Assembly (NCBI RefSeq): GCF_000002075.1 | Contig: NW_004797878.1 | Span: forward strand, 319,129 to 383,128 | Length of the DNA: 64,000 nucleotides | Source of the DNA: Aplysia californica | Taxonomy: Eukaryota; Mollusca; Gastropoda; Aplysiida; Aplysiidae | Direction: 5' to 3' | In this document: piece by piece, positions 52,820 to 63,831 of the stretch | Layout of the letters: each line of letters opens with the position of its first letter | Position numbering within the stretch: the stretch's first letter is position 1 | Notes under the pieces: model-generated | The model's input: only the letters and a program-made list of their open reading frames with translations | Told to the model about the DNA's origin: nothing | Databases searched by the model: none | Translations under genes and position numbers: made by a program

Positions 52820-55800
52820 CTGTAATAGGACCACAAAAGACATTATTAAATAAACCACATTTTATTGATCTCGGTGGGGAAATTTGGGTTACAAAGGCAT
52901 ACATACATCTATATAATATTTGTGAAAGTTTGTCATTTCAGTTGCCTAACTTCCTAACCACTTAACTTTCAAATTTAAACAAAATTTACGGTGGTTCAGA
53001 ACCATATAACAGTTATATTAAGGAGTCTGAAGTCACTGTAATTTAATTTTCAGTTTTTCATTAGTTTCGTTTAGATCTAGTCTTGGGAAAGTCCATCATC
53101 TAAGACGCCATTGTAAACAAGTGAGGCTTCCGTTCACAAGCAGTGCACACTGATTCCACAATGACTTGATGATCGATTCTTTGGAGTCTGTTGATAGAAT
53201 GGATACTCCAGCTAGTAAATACATAATTATTAATACATACATATATACACGATATTACACAAATACAGAACAATTTCACAAACATGCCATTGCTGATTCC
53301 CACTGTGCAGCACCCTGTTATTTTTTCAGCCTGGGTTGTCATGTCTTGCTCAAGGACACACCCCAGTGACAACCCATCTAAACCCTGTGTCACCGACACT
53401 TGCTTGACTTTACAATTGAGTCTGAACTCAGTGCTCACTTAGCCACTGGAGCCCCCTATTTCTATGGTGGTGAACACCTTCTGGACCACCGACGTACTTA
53501 TACACGGACTGCCCCCGACCGAATCGGACCACCGACGTGTATTTACGTGATGGCAATACCACTCATTCAAGCCAGTTCAGGTATATTCGAAATGATCCAT
53601 GTTTTCCGACTGCTTGTTCAAACACAGGAGAGTTCTTTCCCTTTCAATTTCCCCAAAGTTGAAGCCAGTTTGAGTTGATTAGAAGTGAAAAAATGTCTTT
53701 GAAATGAGTATTTACAAGGGGTGTGGGCGGCGGCTCCTGTCCTGGAGATAGGATCAGCTGGTGTGGGGTCAGTCCCCAAGGTGTTAAGGAGAACCGTTAA
53801 CTCTTTCACCAAGGTGGGTCGTGTTTCACAGCTTGTGTTACCCCCTACGCTGGACCGCGAGCCGTATTTTATGGCTCGCCACTTTCTGGTTCAAAACCAT
53901 TCCTACATTTGTAATAATCAAATCTGAAATCTCAGGCTGAAGAATTATCGTTTTTAGCAACATGTTGAGATAGGTAATTATTTCCCCTTTATTTCCATAT
54001 ACAATACATGTGGCTAATATTGAAAATGGCACTTTAAAAATCTTTAACTTGTCCGACGGAAAGCAGAACCAGAGAGTAGGTCACAGATAGGGCCCGTCCA
54101 GGAGAGGAAACCCCCCCCCGTCAAGAAAGAGTTAATCTATCACAGTGATGTGCTGGTCCAAAACGGGTGGAAAAATTACACAAGTCAGAGAAATCACTAT
54201 CAGATCAACAAAGGCAGCATTTGTCATCAAAAGGCACAGTGAGATAGTGCAACAACTGACATAGCTTCACTACTTCACGATATCTTCTTTCTCTCATTTC
54301 CTTGCTAGATCTCACGGATGATCAACTGCTAGTTTTTCAACCAGTCGTGCAACTGATTTTTTACATATGTGATCATTTTTCCAAACTACGAAGGGCCTCT
54401 AGCCTTCAAGCAGCCACATTCTGATTTCTAAGAACTAAAATAATTCAAATCTTAGCGAAGAGTACCATTTCTTTGACAGAGAAGTCATGGTTGGCAGGCA
54501 TGATCCTGAAATGTCTGCCAGCCAGAGGGCGACGGTCCCTAAGGTGTTAATACAGAACAGTCAAAATTGTCCAAGACAACCACCCATTGTGGCGGAGAAC
54601 AGTAGTTGCCTTAACCCATTTCCACCCGAGTTGCCTCCCTGAGCAGACACACCCACCTGGGCTGCCTCCAGCCACACCCACAAAGTTAGGTACCCACACT
54701 AAAACTGCAGCAACTGTCCCTCCAAACATCTACAAAACTAGCAGACAATAAGCGTACAGAAGTGCAAGAACGGTCACTTTAAAGTAGTGGGTTTTTTTAA
54801 CTTGAAAATAATGGACCATGGAAAGTTTTATAGAGACAAAGAAACAGGGATTCCGATTTTCTCGTAGTCAGGTGGCTACCTGGATATGAGTATTCTCATA
54901 TGCCGTCAGCAATGAGTTAAACAGGTTGTCGTCTTGGGTTGCGTCATTATATTTAAAAAACAGAAGAGGGAAAGTGGGAAGTAGCCGCCTGTACAGGTGA
55001 CTGTCTTGGGCAAGCAGAAGTAAGATCAAGGTTCGACTGTAGTAGGAAGAAACATAAAAGATGACAAACAAAAGTACTCATTAAATGTTAGACAGGGTGG
55101 TGAAATCAGGCGCTCGTCAAAATAATCAAAGTGAAGAAACTGGTATTTTTCCACAGGTTTATGGATTTTTATCGAATTTCGTTTCTTGGCTCAACACCTT
55201 TCATGTTCATTAAAGAACACATTTCTGTGTGGATTTTACAGGAAAACCTCGATTAAAGGCAGAAATAATGTAAGATTTCAGTTTCCACAAACTCTCAAGC
55301 TGTGGAAATAACCAGACTATAACAGTCATTTTCTCGCAAATTTTACCTCTGAAACCATGCGACCCCGACCCCCTTCAATCACAAATATTTATACTTCTAT
55401 TAAACATAGATAGATAACTTTTTCACCAAAAGGAAGAAGAATGAACAGGCTTTAAGATGATACCAATAACCCCATATGCCCAAAAACTGACGAGCGCCTG
55501 ATTCCACCGCGCCGTGACACAAATAAGTTTTTGCCTGTTGTGCAGCAAGCACGTACCAGATCAGCCAAAGTGATGTAGATAAACATCCCACCGACCCAGG
55601 AAAAGATCCACTGGGACAGATAACCGTACTCCCCGGCCAGCAGAGCAACAACAGCGCCCAGATAGCAGGGGATACCAGAGACCATGTTGAGGAAAGCTGC
55701 TCGTTTCACGCTCAGCCCGGAGCGAATCAGAACGGCAAAATCCCCTATGGACGAGAGAAAAATTCATTTTGAGCATCTAGAAAATAATAATAAAATGAAC

Positions 55801-58800
55801 AACAATAATAATGATAATAATAACAATATTAATTTTAATAATAATAATGATAATAACAATGCTAATGAGAACAATAACAATGACATTCACTACTGGGGAT
55901 TTCAAAATCAGAGTGGACAACAGTACTCTCCAAGTCCCTAAAAAAAAATCATTTTTAAAGCCCAGTCAACTGCATACGTGGCTTTCTTGAGTGGGTTTAA
56001 CAAAAACTTTTTCCTCATTGTTCATTAACTTTAAAAGTAAACAAAAAATGTTTTACATTTTCTTCTAATTTTTTAAACACTAATCCGTACGTTATGTTTT
56101 ACTATTGTATCCATACAACGTGGGGAACTCTGTGCCATCACTTCCAAAGAGGATATTTACTCATTAATCTAATCCGTACGCTTTGCATAGCAGTCTGTCA
56201 AAATGTTCTTTTGAGAATTTCTGAAAGTTTCAAAGAGATCTTCGTACTATAAGTATTCTAAAATGTGAAGAACACAATACCGGGGTACAAAATGACCCCC
56301 GAGCGAACGGACAGGGTTAATTAGCATGAACACAGAGGGGAGCACTCACGTGCATCATATACCTACCAATTTCGTGCGGCAGCTCGTGACACAACACTGC
56401 CACAGACGTGCTGACGCCTCCGGCCAAAGAGGCACTGAAGGCCGCGCCAATAGCCAGGCCGTCGCAGAAGTTGTGCACCATGTCACCCATGATGACCATC
56501 AGGGCGATGGCTGGAAGGGGGCCATTGACCATATGACTGTGAGAATGGCCGTGGTTGTGTTCATGGCCAGTCTCCATGTCATGGCTCTCCAGTTTAAAGG
56601 ATATTCTGAAACAAACAGAAAAAGCCAGGGCTCTATGAGAAAACTCACATGGATGGGTGCTTGGCGCTGCCCTGCACTTAGCGACCTGCATAGTTCCTAC
56701 CTACCTGCCTCCAAAGATGTCGGAAATAACTCTCTACAGCGACAATACGCAGCTGTTAAAAACCTGTTAAACCTGTAAATTCGTTGCCATATTGACAGAC
56801 CAAAGGGCTAGGCCTAGAACTCAGATCAAAAAAGGAAAAGTAAAGTAAAGTGCTTGGTGAAAGAAAAAAAAAGTAGACTGGTTCATTCACTGTTTCAGCA
56901 GTGAGACTTTTGCTGACACACTAAATCATAAAGTCCCTTCACATAATATTATATACTATTTATTCACATTCTCATCTAGTCAGAATTAAGGAGTCATCTG
57001 GCGGCCATGGATTCGGCTTTAGTTTTAATTTTAGTAAGAGTTTTACGGCACTCGCAACACAATAAGGTCATATAAGTGCTGAAGATTTTTAAAGTTATAA
57101 GAGAGTAACATACACAAAAAAGGAGGGGAGATAAAGATGATAGATGTTTGACAGGAAAGAAGAAGTAAACCACACCAAAGCACCCACCAACTACAGTCGA
57201 ACCTGCCGTGACGGCCACCTCTACTACGGCCACTGTCCATTTCCCCCCTTGCGTTTTTTTCGATATAATTTAACTGTGTAAGACGGACACCTGTCCAATG
57301 CGGCCGCTGCCACCATATTTTAACACACAACCCCTATCACACTAAGCAATAACACCTGTCTTAGACGGCCACCTTAGTGACTCCATTACGTTTTGTCATT
57401 AATTGTGCTTTGACCCCTGGCGTTGTGGGTGAGCCGTCATTATCTAATCACCTGTCGTTGTTGTTAGGTAGTCCCTCCAAGCGATCATGTTGCGTAGGCC
57501 CCTCCCACTGTGGACCAATAGGAACCAATTTCCAGCTGCTGGTGAGGGAAGCGTGTGATCCCTTATAACCCATAAGCCCCGCCCCGAACTCATACACAAA
57601 TCGTAAGTGAGATGAGTGGTCACTGTTTACCCAGTCTGTAACAAAGTAACAATGGATGTCAACATGGACTTGTGACAGAAGCATCGCTAGTTCTTCGAGT
57701 GGTACCGACCCATATGTTTGTTTTACCATAGCACTCGGTCCTCCTTGTCTGACACATTTTGTTTTATTGTCACCCTTGCACAAAATCAGCAACAAAATAA
57801 AAATAACCAACAAAATACAGACCAAAAACAACAATAATGCGGCTACTTTCGATTGGGAATGGGGTTTGTTTTCTTCATCTTGATCAGTCCTGCCTAAGAA
57901 GGCCACCTGTCTTATACGGCCACTTTTCTCCTTGACAATGGGTGGCCGTCTTCCACAGGTTTGACTGTACCCACTCTTGTATTAGTTGTGGTTTTATGGG
58001 GCTCGCAACATGAGCGCCAAGGGGTGGTCTTCAACAGAGAAGTCTTTACAGGGAATCAGGCTTACTCTGCTCACCTCTCTAACTTCAACAGCACAAAGTC
58101 TGCTTCAACTATCAAGGCACCCCAGAAATAGCGGGTCACAAGAGTGTGACAAACATACAAAAGAAGTAGAGGAAAATGACAATAGTAACGATTAGGAAAA
58201 AAAAGCAGCAGTTCCCTGTTGCAGTTCAGGCACAGTTATGAGCATGACAATGTTGAATCAGCCCATTAACAATTCTGCTGTGCATAAGAACTTACATGTT
58301 AATGCTCCCCCCTTTGGGAATGGCCCAAAGACACTTCAGTCAGTAGCACCGCCCAGGTCACATGTATAAGACAATTACAAGTGCAAAGAACCACCTCCCA
58401 TTTCCTCCCTGGCGTATTTTTTTGCGTTATAATGACATGCGCCACCTGTCTAAGATGACCACTTTTCTTTTCAGCAATGGGTGGGCATCAGTTTCAACTA
58501 TAGCACTGGTAAACATTTCATTTGCTCGAATTTCAGCATGTTGATGTAAATGCATCTCCCCCTGAAATAAATAGAAAGTATCAAACAGGCCACTGGAACT
58601 ATCATGAAGCAAAGAGAGATTTTAGTTTTAGTATGAGTTTTACGGCACTTGCAACACAATACGGTCAAATAAGTGCCGAAGATTAGAGGAGTTACAAGAG
58701 AGTAACCAACACAAAAAAGAAGGAGGAGAGATCAGGATGATAGATATTTAATAGGAAAGAAGGAGCAAACCAAACCAGAGCACCCGCCAACCACCCACAA

Positions 58801-61800
58801 AGAGAGACTTCTCTTCAAAGGGACTGCAAAACTGGCTCTGAAACTCTGTTGTAATTTCATTACTTACCCAAGAATCTCTTCATCCACTTTCTCAAGAACT
58901 TTTCCATTTTTTCTGATTGCATGCTCAGCAGCCAACACGTCAGTGGTTTCCGGAGACACTCCTACTTCATCCACAGGAGAAGCCAGATGTGATTCGTCAC
59001 ACATGTGCAGGTACGACTCGTGGGAGGCATCTGCAAAGCCCTTCAAGGCTGGGGGAAAAAAGTTGAAAAGAAAAAATTCAATGGCTTTAACACTTTTCCT
59101 ACCATGAGCTGCATTGTGCGGCTCGCAATCGTGGCACCGCTGGACAGAGAGCCGCAAAATACAGCTCGAGTGGCTGGATATCTATGCCAATTCAGTAATG
59201 AAAAGTAAGACACAAAATTCTCGGCCGATCCATGTTTTCAAAATAATAGAATAGACTTCCTCAGCCCTGTTTGCGGATGCCAAAGAAAATACAGCACTCA
59301 CAGACTATTTTTACTCATTTCAGGGCTTTTTTCTGTACCCATCGAAACACAAAAATGAAAAGAAAACTACTCCTCTGACTTCAGTATATGTCTCATATTT
59401 TTACTTCTATAATAGGTACACATACATAACTTTCAGCATGTTTTTGCATTACTCGAAGCAACCAACCTGGGAAGTTTGAATGATGCTGTTGTACTTTTTT
59501 AGTTTTTTGACCTTTCAAAAATGGAAAATTGTTGATTTCATATGACATCTTCGATATTGCATAATCACTTTTAGAGACCCTAAACTAATATAATTGTAAT
59601 AAATCTTCAATATTGTACCACCATCTGATAGATTACCTTTTAACCTTCAGTTTGATATGCCATATTTATGATATGGTTTGTGTGTATTTAGTTGGAGGTT
59701 TTGACATTTTCCTGTTGTGGGTTAGGGCCATAAAAATAGGTCAGGGAAAAGCCCTGGGCTGGTGGTGGATTTTGGCCGGGTAGGAAAAGAGTTAAGACAA
59801 GAGGAACCCGTAAGTTAGAAGGCAAGCTTTTCTTTGGCTCTCATACACTGGTTGTTAAATCACAGCTCAAACCAGCTCGGTCTGTTGATAATTCGGAAGA
59901 GGGGTCACAATGTCTGTATATCCCACATCACAAGGTTTACAACGAACAACCAATGTGACCACCACAAATTGTTCTGACCTTCAGGACGATAAAGGCTTGA
60001 TAGGAAAGAAGGAGCAAATCACTACAGAGCACCCCCCGGCCACGCACACACATACCCTTTTTCTGAGAAGTTTGCTTGCTTTAACACTTTTCCTAGGAAA
60101 ACTGGATGAAATCTTCAATATTGCATCCCCATCTGATAAATTAATTTTCTTAAATTGGTGGAGTAGGGGCGTAAAAATAGGTCAGGGAAAAGCCCTGGGC
60201 CAGTGGTGCATTTTGGCCTGGTAGGAAAAGAGTTAAAAATAAACAGATGCACACTAACATGGCACCCATTACGTACAAGAAATTGCATGGTTAAAAAAAC
60301 CCAACAGCAAACAAGCAAATGGAAAGATAGAATCCACTATCAGCGACCTCTAACCACCACCTTGTCAATATTGCGTACAGACATAATAAATCCTTTTCGG
60401 CAACTTTTGAGCAACGCCCAGTTATATGGGATTTGTGACGCGATGCAGTGGAATCAGGCGCTCTTCAATCATTATCTTGGAGTATATGGAATTATAGGTA
60501 GCATCTTTAAGCTTGTTTGTTTTGCATTTGGTCAAAAAATGTCCATCTAACTTGAATAGACGTTGAGACATTTACAATTGAAGGTGGGGTCACTTGGTTT
60601 CAGGAGTGAAATTAGTGAGAAAATAGTAGTCATAGTTCGGTCACTTCCATATCTTGAAAGTCCTAGGGAACTGAAAATTTACATTTTTCGTGCCTGTAAT
60701 TGACGTTTTTCAGTGATTTCCAGTGACATAGAAATATCTTTTTCAATGGACATAAAAAGTGTTGAGTCAAAAAACAAAAATTTGATTAAAATTGCCAAAC
60801 AGGAGGAACAGTGACAGTGACAGTTTCTTCGATTTCATTATTTTGACGGGCGCCTGACTTCACCACGATGCCTCACATTTATTTATTAACAGCAACTAAC
60901 TACATTCCAGCACAAGACAAATGTGTCACGATGCGGTGGAATCAGGCGCTTGTCAATTTTTGGGCATATGGAGTCATTGGTATCATCTTAAAGGTAGTTC
61001 CTTTGCCTTGTTTTCGGTGAAAATAGTATCCTTTAATCTTGAATACAAGTCGAGATATTGGCGATTAAAGGAGGTGGGGTCGCCTGGTTAGAGGTAAAAA
61101 TTAGTGAGAAAATGGCGGCCAACGTTTGGTGACTTCCATAGCTTAAGAGTCCTTGGAAACTGCAAATTTAAATTTGCTGTGCCTTTAATCAGTGTTTCTC
61201 CATAAAATCCACACATAAAAGTGTTTTCGAATGGACGTACAAGGTGCTGAGCCAAAAAACAAAAACTTTTTTTAAATTTCCAAACTGGCTGAAAAATGCA
61301 GATTTCTTGGATTTCATTATTTAGACGAGCGTCTGATTTCATGACGCTGCCTCACAAATGTCTACTAGCCGGTGGGGGTGAAAACAGCAGCTCTTACCTT
61401 TATTGGGATGTACCACCATAACAGTGTCCTCACAAGAAGGTTCATTCAGTTTCCCATTGGGGCCCCTGGCTACCATAGGGATAGACACTGAGGCATCACA
61501 AACCTGGCAGAGGACATACATATGGTTTTTAGTTTTAGTTAAGAGTTTTACAGCACTTGCAACACTGTAAGGTCATATAAGTACCGAGGATTAGAGGTGT
61601 AACAAGAGAGTAACAAACACAAAAAAGAAGGAGCAGAGATAAGGACGATAGATGTTTGTAGGAAAGAAGAAGCAAACCACACCAGAGAACTCACCAACCA
61701 CCACAGAGGACATTATGTATGTATTCATACGACTAGTCAGATATATGAGAAGGGTCCAGGCAAAATGAGCCACTTCTTGGATTTGAGCCCTATGGAAATA

Positions 61801-63475
61801 GATACATCAAGCTTGTGGGTGGTGTTTTTACAATTTATAAAAAGTATGAAATAATATAATGCATGTTTAACACAAAATAAGGCATCAATTTTTTGCCAAT
61901 ACCTCCACTTGTGGATTACGAGAAGTAATTCATTTTGTCAGTATACCCCACATATTATGGTTAAGCTGACATGGGAGAAAGGTGGTTAATGAAAACTCTA
62001 CATCATGCACAATTTTGATAAGCTTTTTTTTTATATAGTAGAGGGTTTTACGGCGCTCGCAACTGCATAAGGTCATACGAGCGCCGAGGGGTGGGTCAAC
62101 AGAGAAGTCTTTACAGGGAATCAGACTTAGACTGCTCACCTCTCCAGCTTTAACAGCACAAGGTCTGCTTCGACTATCAAGGCACCCCGGAAATAGCAGG
62201 TCACAAGAGAGTGACAAACATACAAAAGTAGAGGAAAATGGCAATAGTAAGGACATTGGAACAATATAGAGAACATATCCTTATCTGTTTTGACAATGTC
62301 TAAAATATGTCATGCCACAGGGGAGGATACCGAAAAGAAAAAGAAAAAGACAAGAGGTCCTGCAATTTGTAGTGACTTATGCATTTCTAGCTGGGTACCC
62401 GGTTCGATGAACAGAATAAAAAAAATAGATTGTCAAGTCATTGTGGGACCAGTGCGCACAGCATGTGAACGGAAGCCTCACTTGTTTACAATGGCGTCTT
62501 AGAAGACGTGCTTTCCAAAAATTAGATCTAAACAAAACTAACGAAAAACTGAAAATTAAACTACAGTGACTTTAGACTCCTTAATATAACTGCACCCTTT
62601 AAATGATTTCTGAACTACCGTTAATTTTTTCAATTTCGAAAGTTAAGTGGTCCGGAAGTTTTAGCTAACCAAAGTGATGAACTTTCACAAATATATAGAT
62701 GTCTTCAAGGACAAATACAATTTAAATCTTTTCGGAAGCAAGCTACTTCAATTCTGTTTGTCAACTGGATACTGTATCTCAGCAGAAATAAAGAAGATAT
62801 TTGGAAAAAAAAAAAATCAGATTGTTGACATGCAAGTCAAAGAGCTCAACCTCTACACTACAGATTCAGTTACTCATACATTGGACCTAGAAAAATAGAA
62901 AAGGTAGAAGACAGAAAAGAATGCCAGAAGTAAACTTGACTGTTTAGTTTTAGTTAGAATTTTACGGCACTAGCAACACAATGAGGTCACAGAGGTGTTA
63001 CAAGAGAGTAACAAACACAAAATAGAAGGAGGGGAGAAAAGGACGATAGATGTTTGATAGGAAAGAAGGAGCAAAACCCTACCAGAGCACCCACGAACCA
63101 CCCACACACTTGACTATAGGTTTACTGCATATGAACACATAATATACATATACACAAACACACTCTCATCTCTCTGTGTCTCAACACACACACACAAACC
63201 TTCCGTTCCAAACAGGCCTTCCTCTGTGACTTTTTCGACTTGCGATCTCTCTGGGACGACGTGAACAGTGTGAACAACCTCTCCAGGAAGAAGAAGCCAT
63301 AGATGCCCAGTAGCCCAACCAGGCCTTTGTACATGGCTTCCTGGTGTTTGCTGTGGCTGTCGTGATGGCCGTGTCCATCTGGGGAGTCCTCCCCGTGACC
63401 ATGACCTTCGTGATCATCTCCCCCGTGACCATGACCTTTGTGATCATCCCCTCCGTGACCATGATCCATCATTGC
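52670..63475 (-). CDS. ZIP (SLC39A, LIV-1 type) zinc transporter, 3' six coding exons
   Basis: ZIP proteins import Zn2+ (and relatives) into the cytosol. CDS here = 63475-63200, 61503-61398, 59048-58868, 56605-56367, 55744-55557, 52819-52670; phases agree, giving 379 residues. Order: His-rich loop (HGHGGDDH repeats, residues 3-43); TM3 (GLVGLLGIYGFFFLERLFTL); a long cytoplasmic loop across exons 2-3; a second His cluster (HEHNHGHSHSH); TM4 with HNFCDGLAIGAAF; TM5 with CHELPHEIGDF, the binuclear metal site; TM6; TM7 (WIFSWVGGMFIYITLADLIP); TM8. The first exon opens at an acceptor, so TM1-2, the ectodomain and the start lie beyond 64000. The C-terminus (EEEMLQAFQH) is atypical. HELPHE fits ZIP4/6/10/12; TM6-7 also resemble ZIP8/14, so the paralogue is not named. 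Confidence 0.93.
52914..53215 (-). repeat. dispersed repeat, copy 1 of an inverted pair
   Basis: Inverse of 62390-62700 (shared: GAACGGAAGCCTCACTTGTT, TACAATGGCGTCTTAGA, GAAAAACTGAAAATTAAA, CCACTTAACTTTC). Both copies keep the same short frame ending ACERKPHLFTMAS-stop. Confidence 0.8.
53300..53450. mobile_element. SINE-like fragment
   Basis: CATGTCTTGCTCAAGGACAC and CTTAGCCACTGGAGCCCC resemble the body and head of tRNA-derived SINEs with a CTTGCTCAAGGACAC motif. Weak. Confidence 0.35.
53801..54131 (-). mobile_element. piggyBac-type MITE, CTCTTTCAC subfamily, copy 2
   Basis: TTAA at 53797-53800 and 54132-54135; termini CTCTTTC...GAAAGAG. Inverse orientation to copy 1 (GGCCCGTCCAGGAGAGGAAA against TTTCCTCACCTGGACCGGGC). 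Confidence 0.8.
54136..55082. other. ZIP intron DNA, TTAA-bounded fragments suspected
   Basis: AAGGTGTTAA preceded by GGGAC occurs at 53778 and 54540, and TTAACCCATTTCCACCC at 54614, suggesting more TTAA MITE ends. No partner ends were found, so they are not called. Confidence 0.3.
55083..55524 (-). mobile_element. GTG-MITE copy (orientation B)
   Basis: AGACAGGGTGGTGAAATCAG left and CGCCTGATTCCACCGCGCCG right. Ends 33 bp from the donor of ZIP exon E. Confidence 0.85.
55557..55744 (-). CDS. ZIP exon E (TM6-TM7)
   Basis: 188 bp; encodes DFAVLIRSGLSVKRAAFLNM...WIFSWVGGMFIYITLADL. Donor GTACGT, acceptor CCATAG. Confidence 0.94.
55783..55895. repeat. imperfect (AAT)n/(AAC)n tract
   Basis: Asn-coding-looking frame here is a microsatellite artefact next to exon E. 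Confidence 0.9.
56367..56605 (-). CDS. ZIP exon D (His cluster, TM4, TM5)
   Basis: 239 bp. ISFKLESHDM, GHEHNHGHSHSH, IALMVIMGDMVHNFCDGLAI, then CHELPHEI. Donor GTAGGT. Confidence 0.95.
57015..57192 (-). mobile_element. SINE-S copy
   Basis: TTTAGTTTTAATTTTAGTAA tail to CAAAGCACCCACCAAC; abuts the next element. Confidence 0.85.
57194..57967. mobile_element. pogo/Tigger-like MITE
   Basis: CAGTCGAACCTGCCGTGACG / inverse of CAGTCAAACCTGTGGAAGAC ends, TA on both sides (57192-57193, 57968-57969). Repeated ACGGCCACC motifs in both subterminal regions. A 152-codon open frame (57448-57906 minus) lacks an early ATG and is not a transposase. Confidence 0.85.
57975..58360 (-). mobile_element. SINE-L copy, near full length
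   Basis: Damaged hairpin (GGGGCTCGCAACATGAGCGCC), all other blocks intact through CAGTCAGTAGCACCGCCCAG. Confidence 0.9.
58375..58503. mobile_element. degraded relative of the Tigger-like MITE
   Basis: CCACCTGTCTAAGATGACCA then TTTTCAGCAATGGGTGGGCA and TTTCAACTATA parallels the right end of 57194-57967. Confidence 0.6.
58619..58798 (-). mobile_element. SINE-S copy with target duplication
   Basis: CAAAGAGAGA flanks both sides; full length. Ends about 70 bp from ZIP exon C. Confidence 0.9.
58868..59048 (-). CDS. ZIP exon C (cytoplasmic loop)
   Basis: 181 bp; encodes LKGFADASHESYLHMCDESH...LEKVDEEIL, an acidic loop with a Cys/His pair. Acceptor TTTTTTCCCCCAG. Confidence 0.92.
59091..59791. mobile_element. 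piggyBac-type MITE, CACTTTTCCTACC subfamily
   Basis: TTAA at 59087-59090 and 59792-59795; termini CACTTTTCCTACC and GGTAGGAAAAGAG. Its edge is only 36 bp upstream of the exon C acceptor, leaving the T-rich tract intact. Confidence 0.85.
59985..60050 (-). mobile_element. SINE-S head fragment
   Basis: TTGATAGGAAAGAAGGAGCA then AGAGCACCCCCCGGCCACGC. Confidence 0.6.
60085..60232. mobile_element. piggyBac-type MITE, internally deleted copy
   Basis: TTAA at 60081-60084 and 60233-60236; same termini and right-hand interior (GGTCAGGGAAAAGCCCTGGG) as 59091-59791, but only 148 bp. Confidence 0.85.
60434..60883 (+). mobile_element. GTG-MITE copy (orientation A)
   Basis: GTGACGCGATGCAGTGGAAT and CACCACGATGCCTCAC termini, ATTT on both sides. 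Confidence 0.85.
60921..61357 (+). mobile_element. GTG-MITE copy (orientation A)
   Basis: GTGTCACGATGCGGTGGAAT and GACGCTGCCTCAC termini, AAAT on both sides. About 38 bp after the previous copy; right end 41 bp from the donor of ZIP exon B. Confidence 0.85.
61398..61503 (-). CDS. ZIP exon B (cytoplasmic loop)
   Basis: 106 bp, phase 0 in and 1 out; encodes VCDASVSIPMVARGPNGKLN...VMVVHPNK. Confidence 0.9.
61528..61702 (-). mobile_element. SINE-S copy with target duplication
   Basis: CAGAGGACATACATATG and CAGAGGACATTATGTATG flank it; the target lies about 5 bp upstream of the exon B acceptor, so the duplication carries part of the acceptor-side intron. Confidence 0.85.
62030..62260 (-). mobile_element. 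SINE-L copy, 5'-truncated
   Basis: Perfect GGCGCTC...GAGCGCC hairpin, ends at AATGGCAATAGTAAGGA. Confidence 0.85.
62390..62700 (+). repeat. dispersed repeat, copy 2 of an inverted pair
   Basis: Counterpart of 52914-53215 in opposite orientation. Both lie in ZIP introns, about 9.4 kb apart. Confidence 0.8.
62943..63103 (-). mobile_element. SINE-S copy with target duplication
   Basis: ACTTGACT flanks both sides; hairpin region shortened. Confidence 0.85.
63200..63475 (-). CDS. ZIP exon A (His-rich loop, TM3)
   Basis: 276 bp, phase 0. Begins (A)MMDHGHGGDDHKGHGHGGDD after acceptor GATTGTCTACAG, so it is internal. Three HGHGGDD-like units, then TM3 and a basic cytoplasmic stretch. Donor AAG|GTTTGT is weak beyond GT. 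Confidence 0.9.
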
Positions 63476-63831
63476 CTGTAGACAATCAAATAATTCTTCG
63501 GTCTTTTTGAGGTCTCAGCACATTTCCATACCACTGATTAACACTTTGCCATCACAAGGCTCATATAGTAAAAACCCTTGCCATCAAAGGCAAAGGCTTT
63601 TTGGGGGGAAAATCCAAAGAAACTGGGTGGTAAACATCGCCGATCAGTAAGATGTGATGGCACTATGTTAAACATGTTAGTTAAAGTATTTCAAACTCCT
63701 TTCATTTTTTCTTTAACCCGGCAATTATTTTCAACGTTTTCACGGAAAGGGGGAATACAAGCAAAATGTATTTTAAAAATGCCTTAAACTGTCAAATTGA
63801 AAGAAGAAGTAGTTTATAATACATTATATAT

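Noticed and set aside
53618-53812. Possible exon (KLASTLGKLKGKELSCV on minus)
   Set aside because: No matching splice sites or phase with the ZIP exons, and no known domain.
57448-57906. 152-codon open frame with a hydrophobic stretch inside the Tigger-like MITE
   Set aside because: It opens with GTG rather than ATG; the apparent membrane segment comes from an AACAAAAT-rich low-complexity stretch, and no domain is recognisable.
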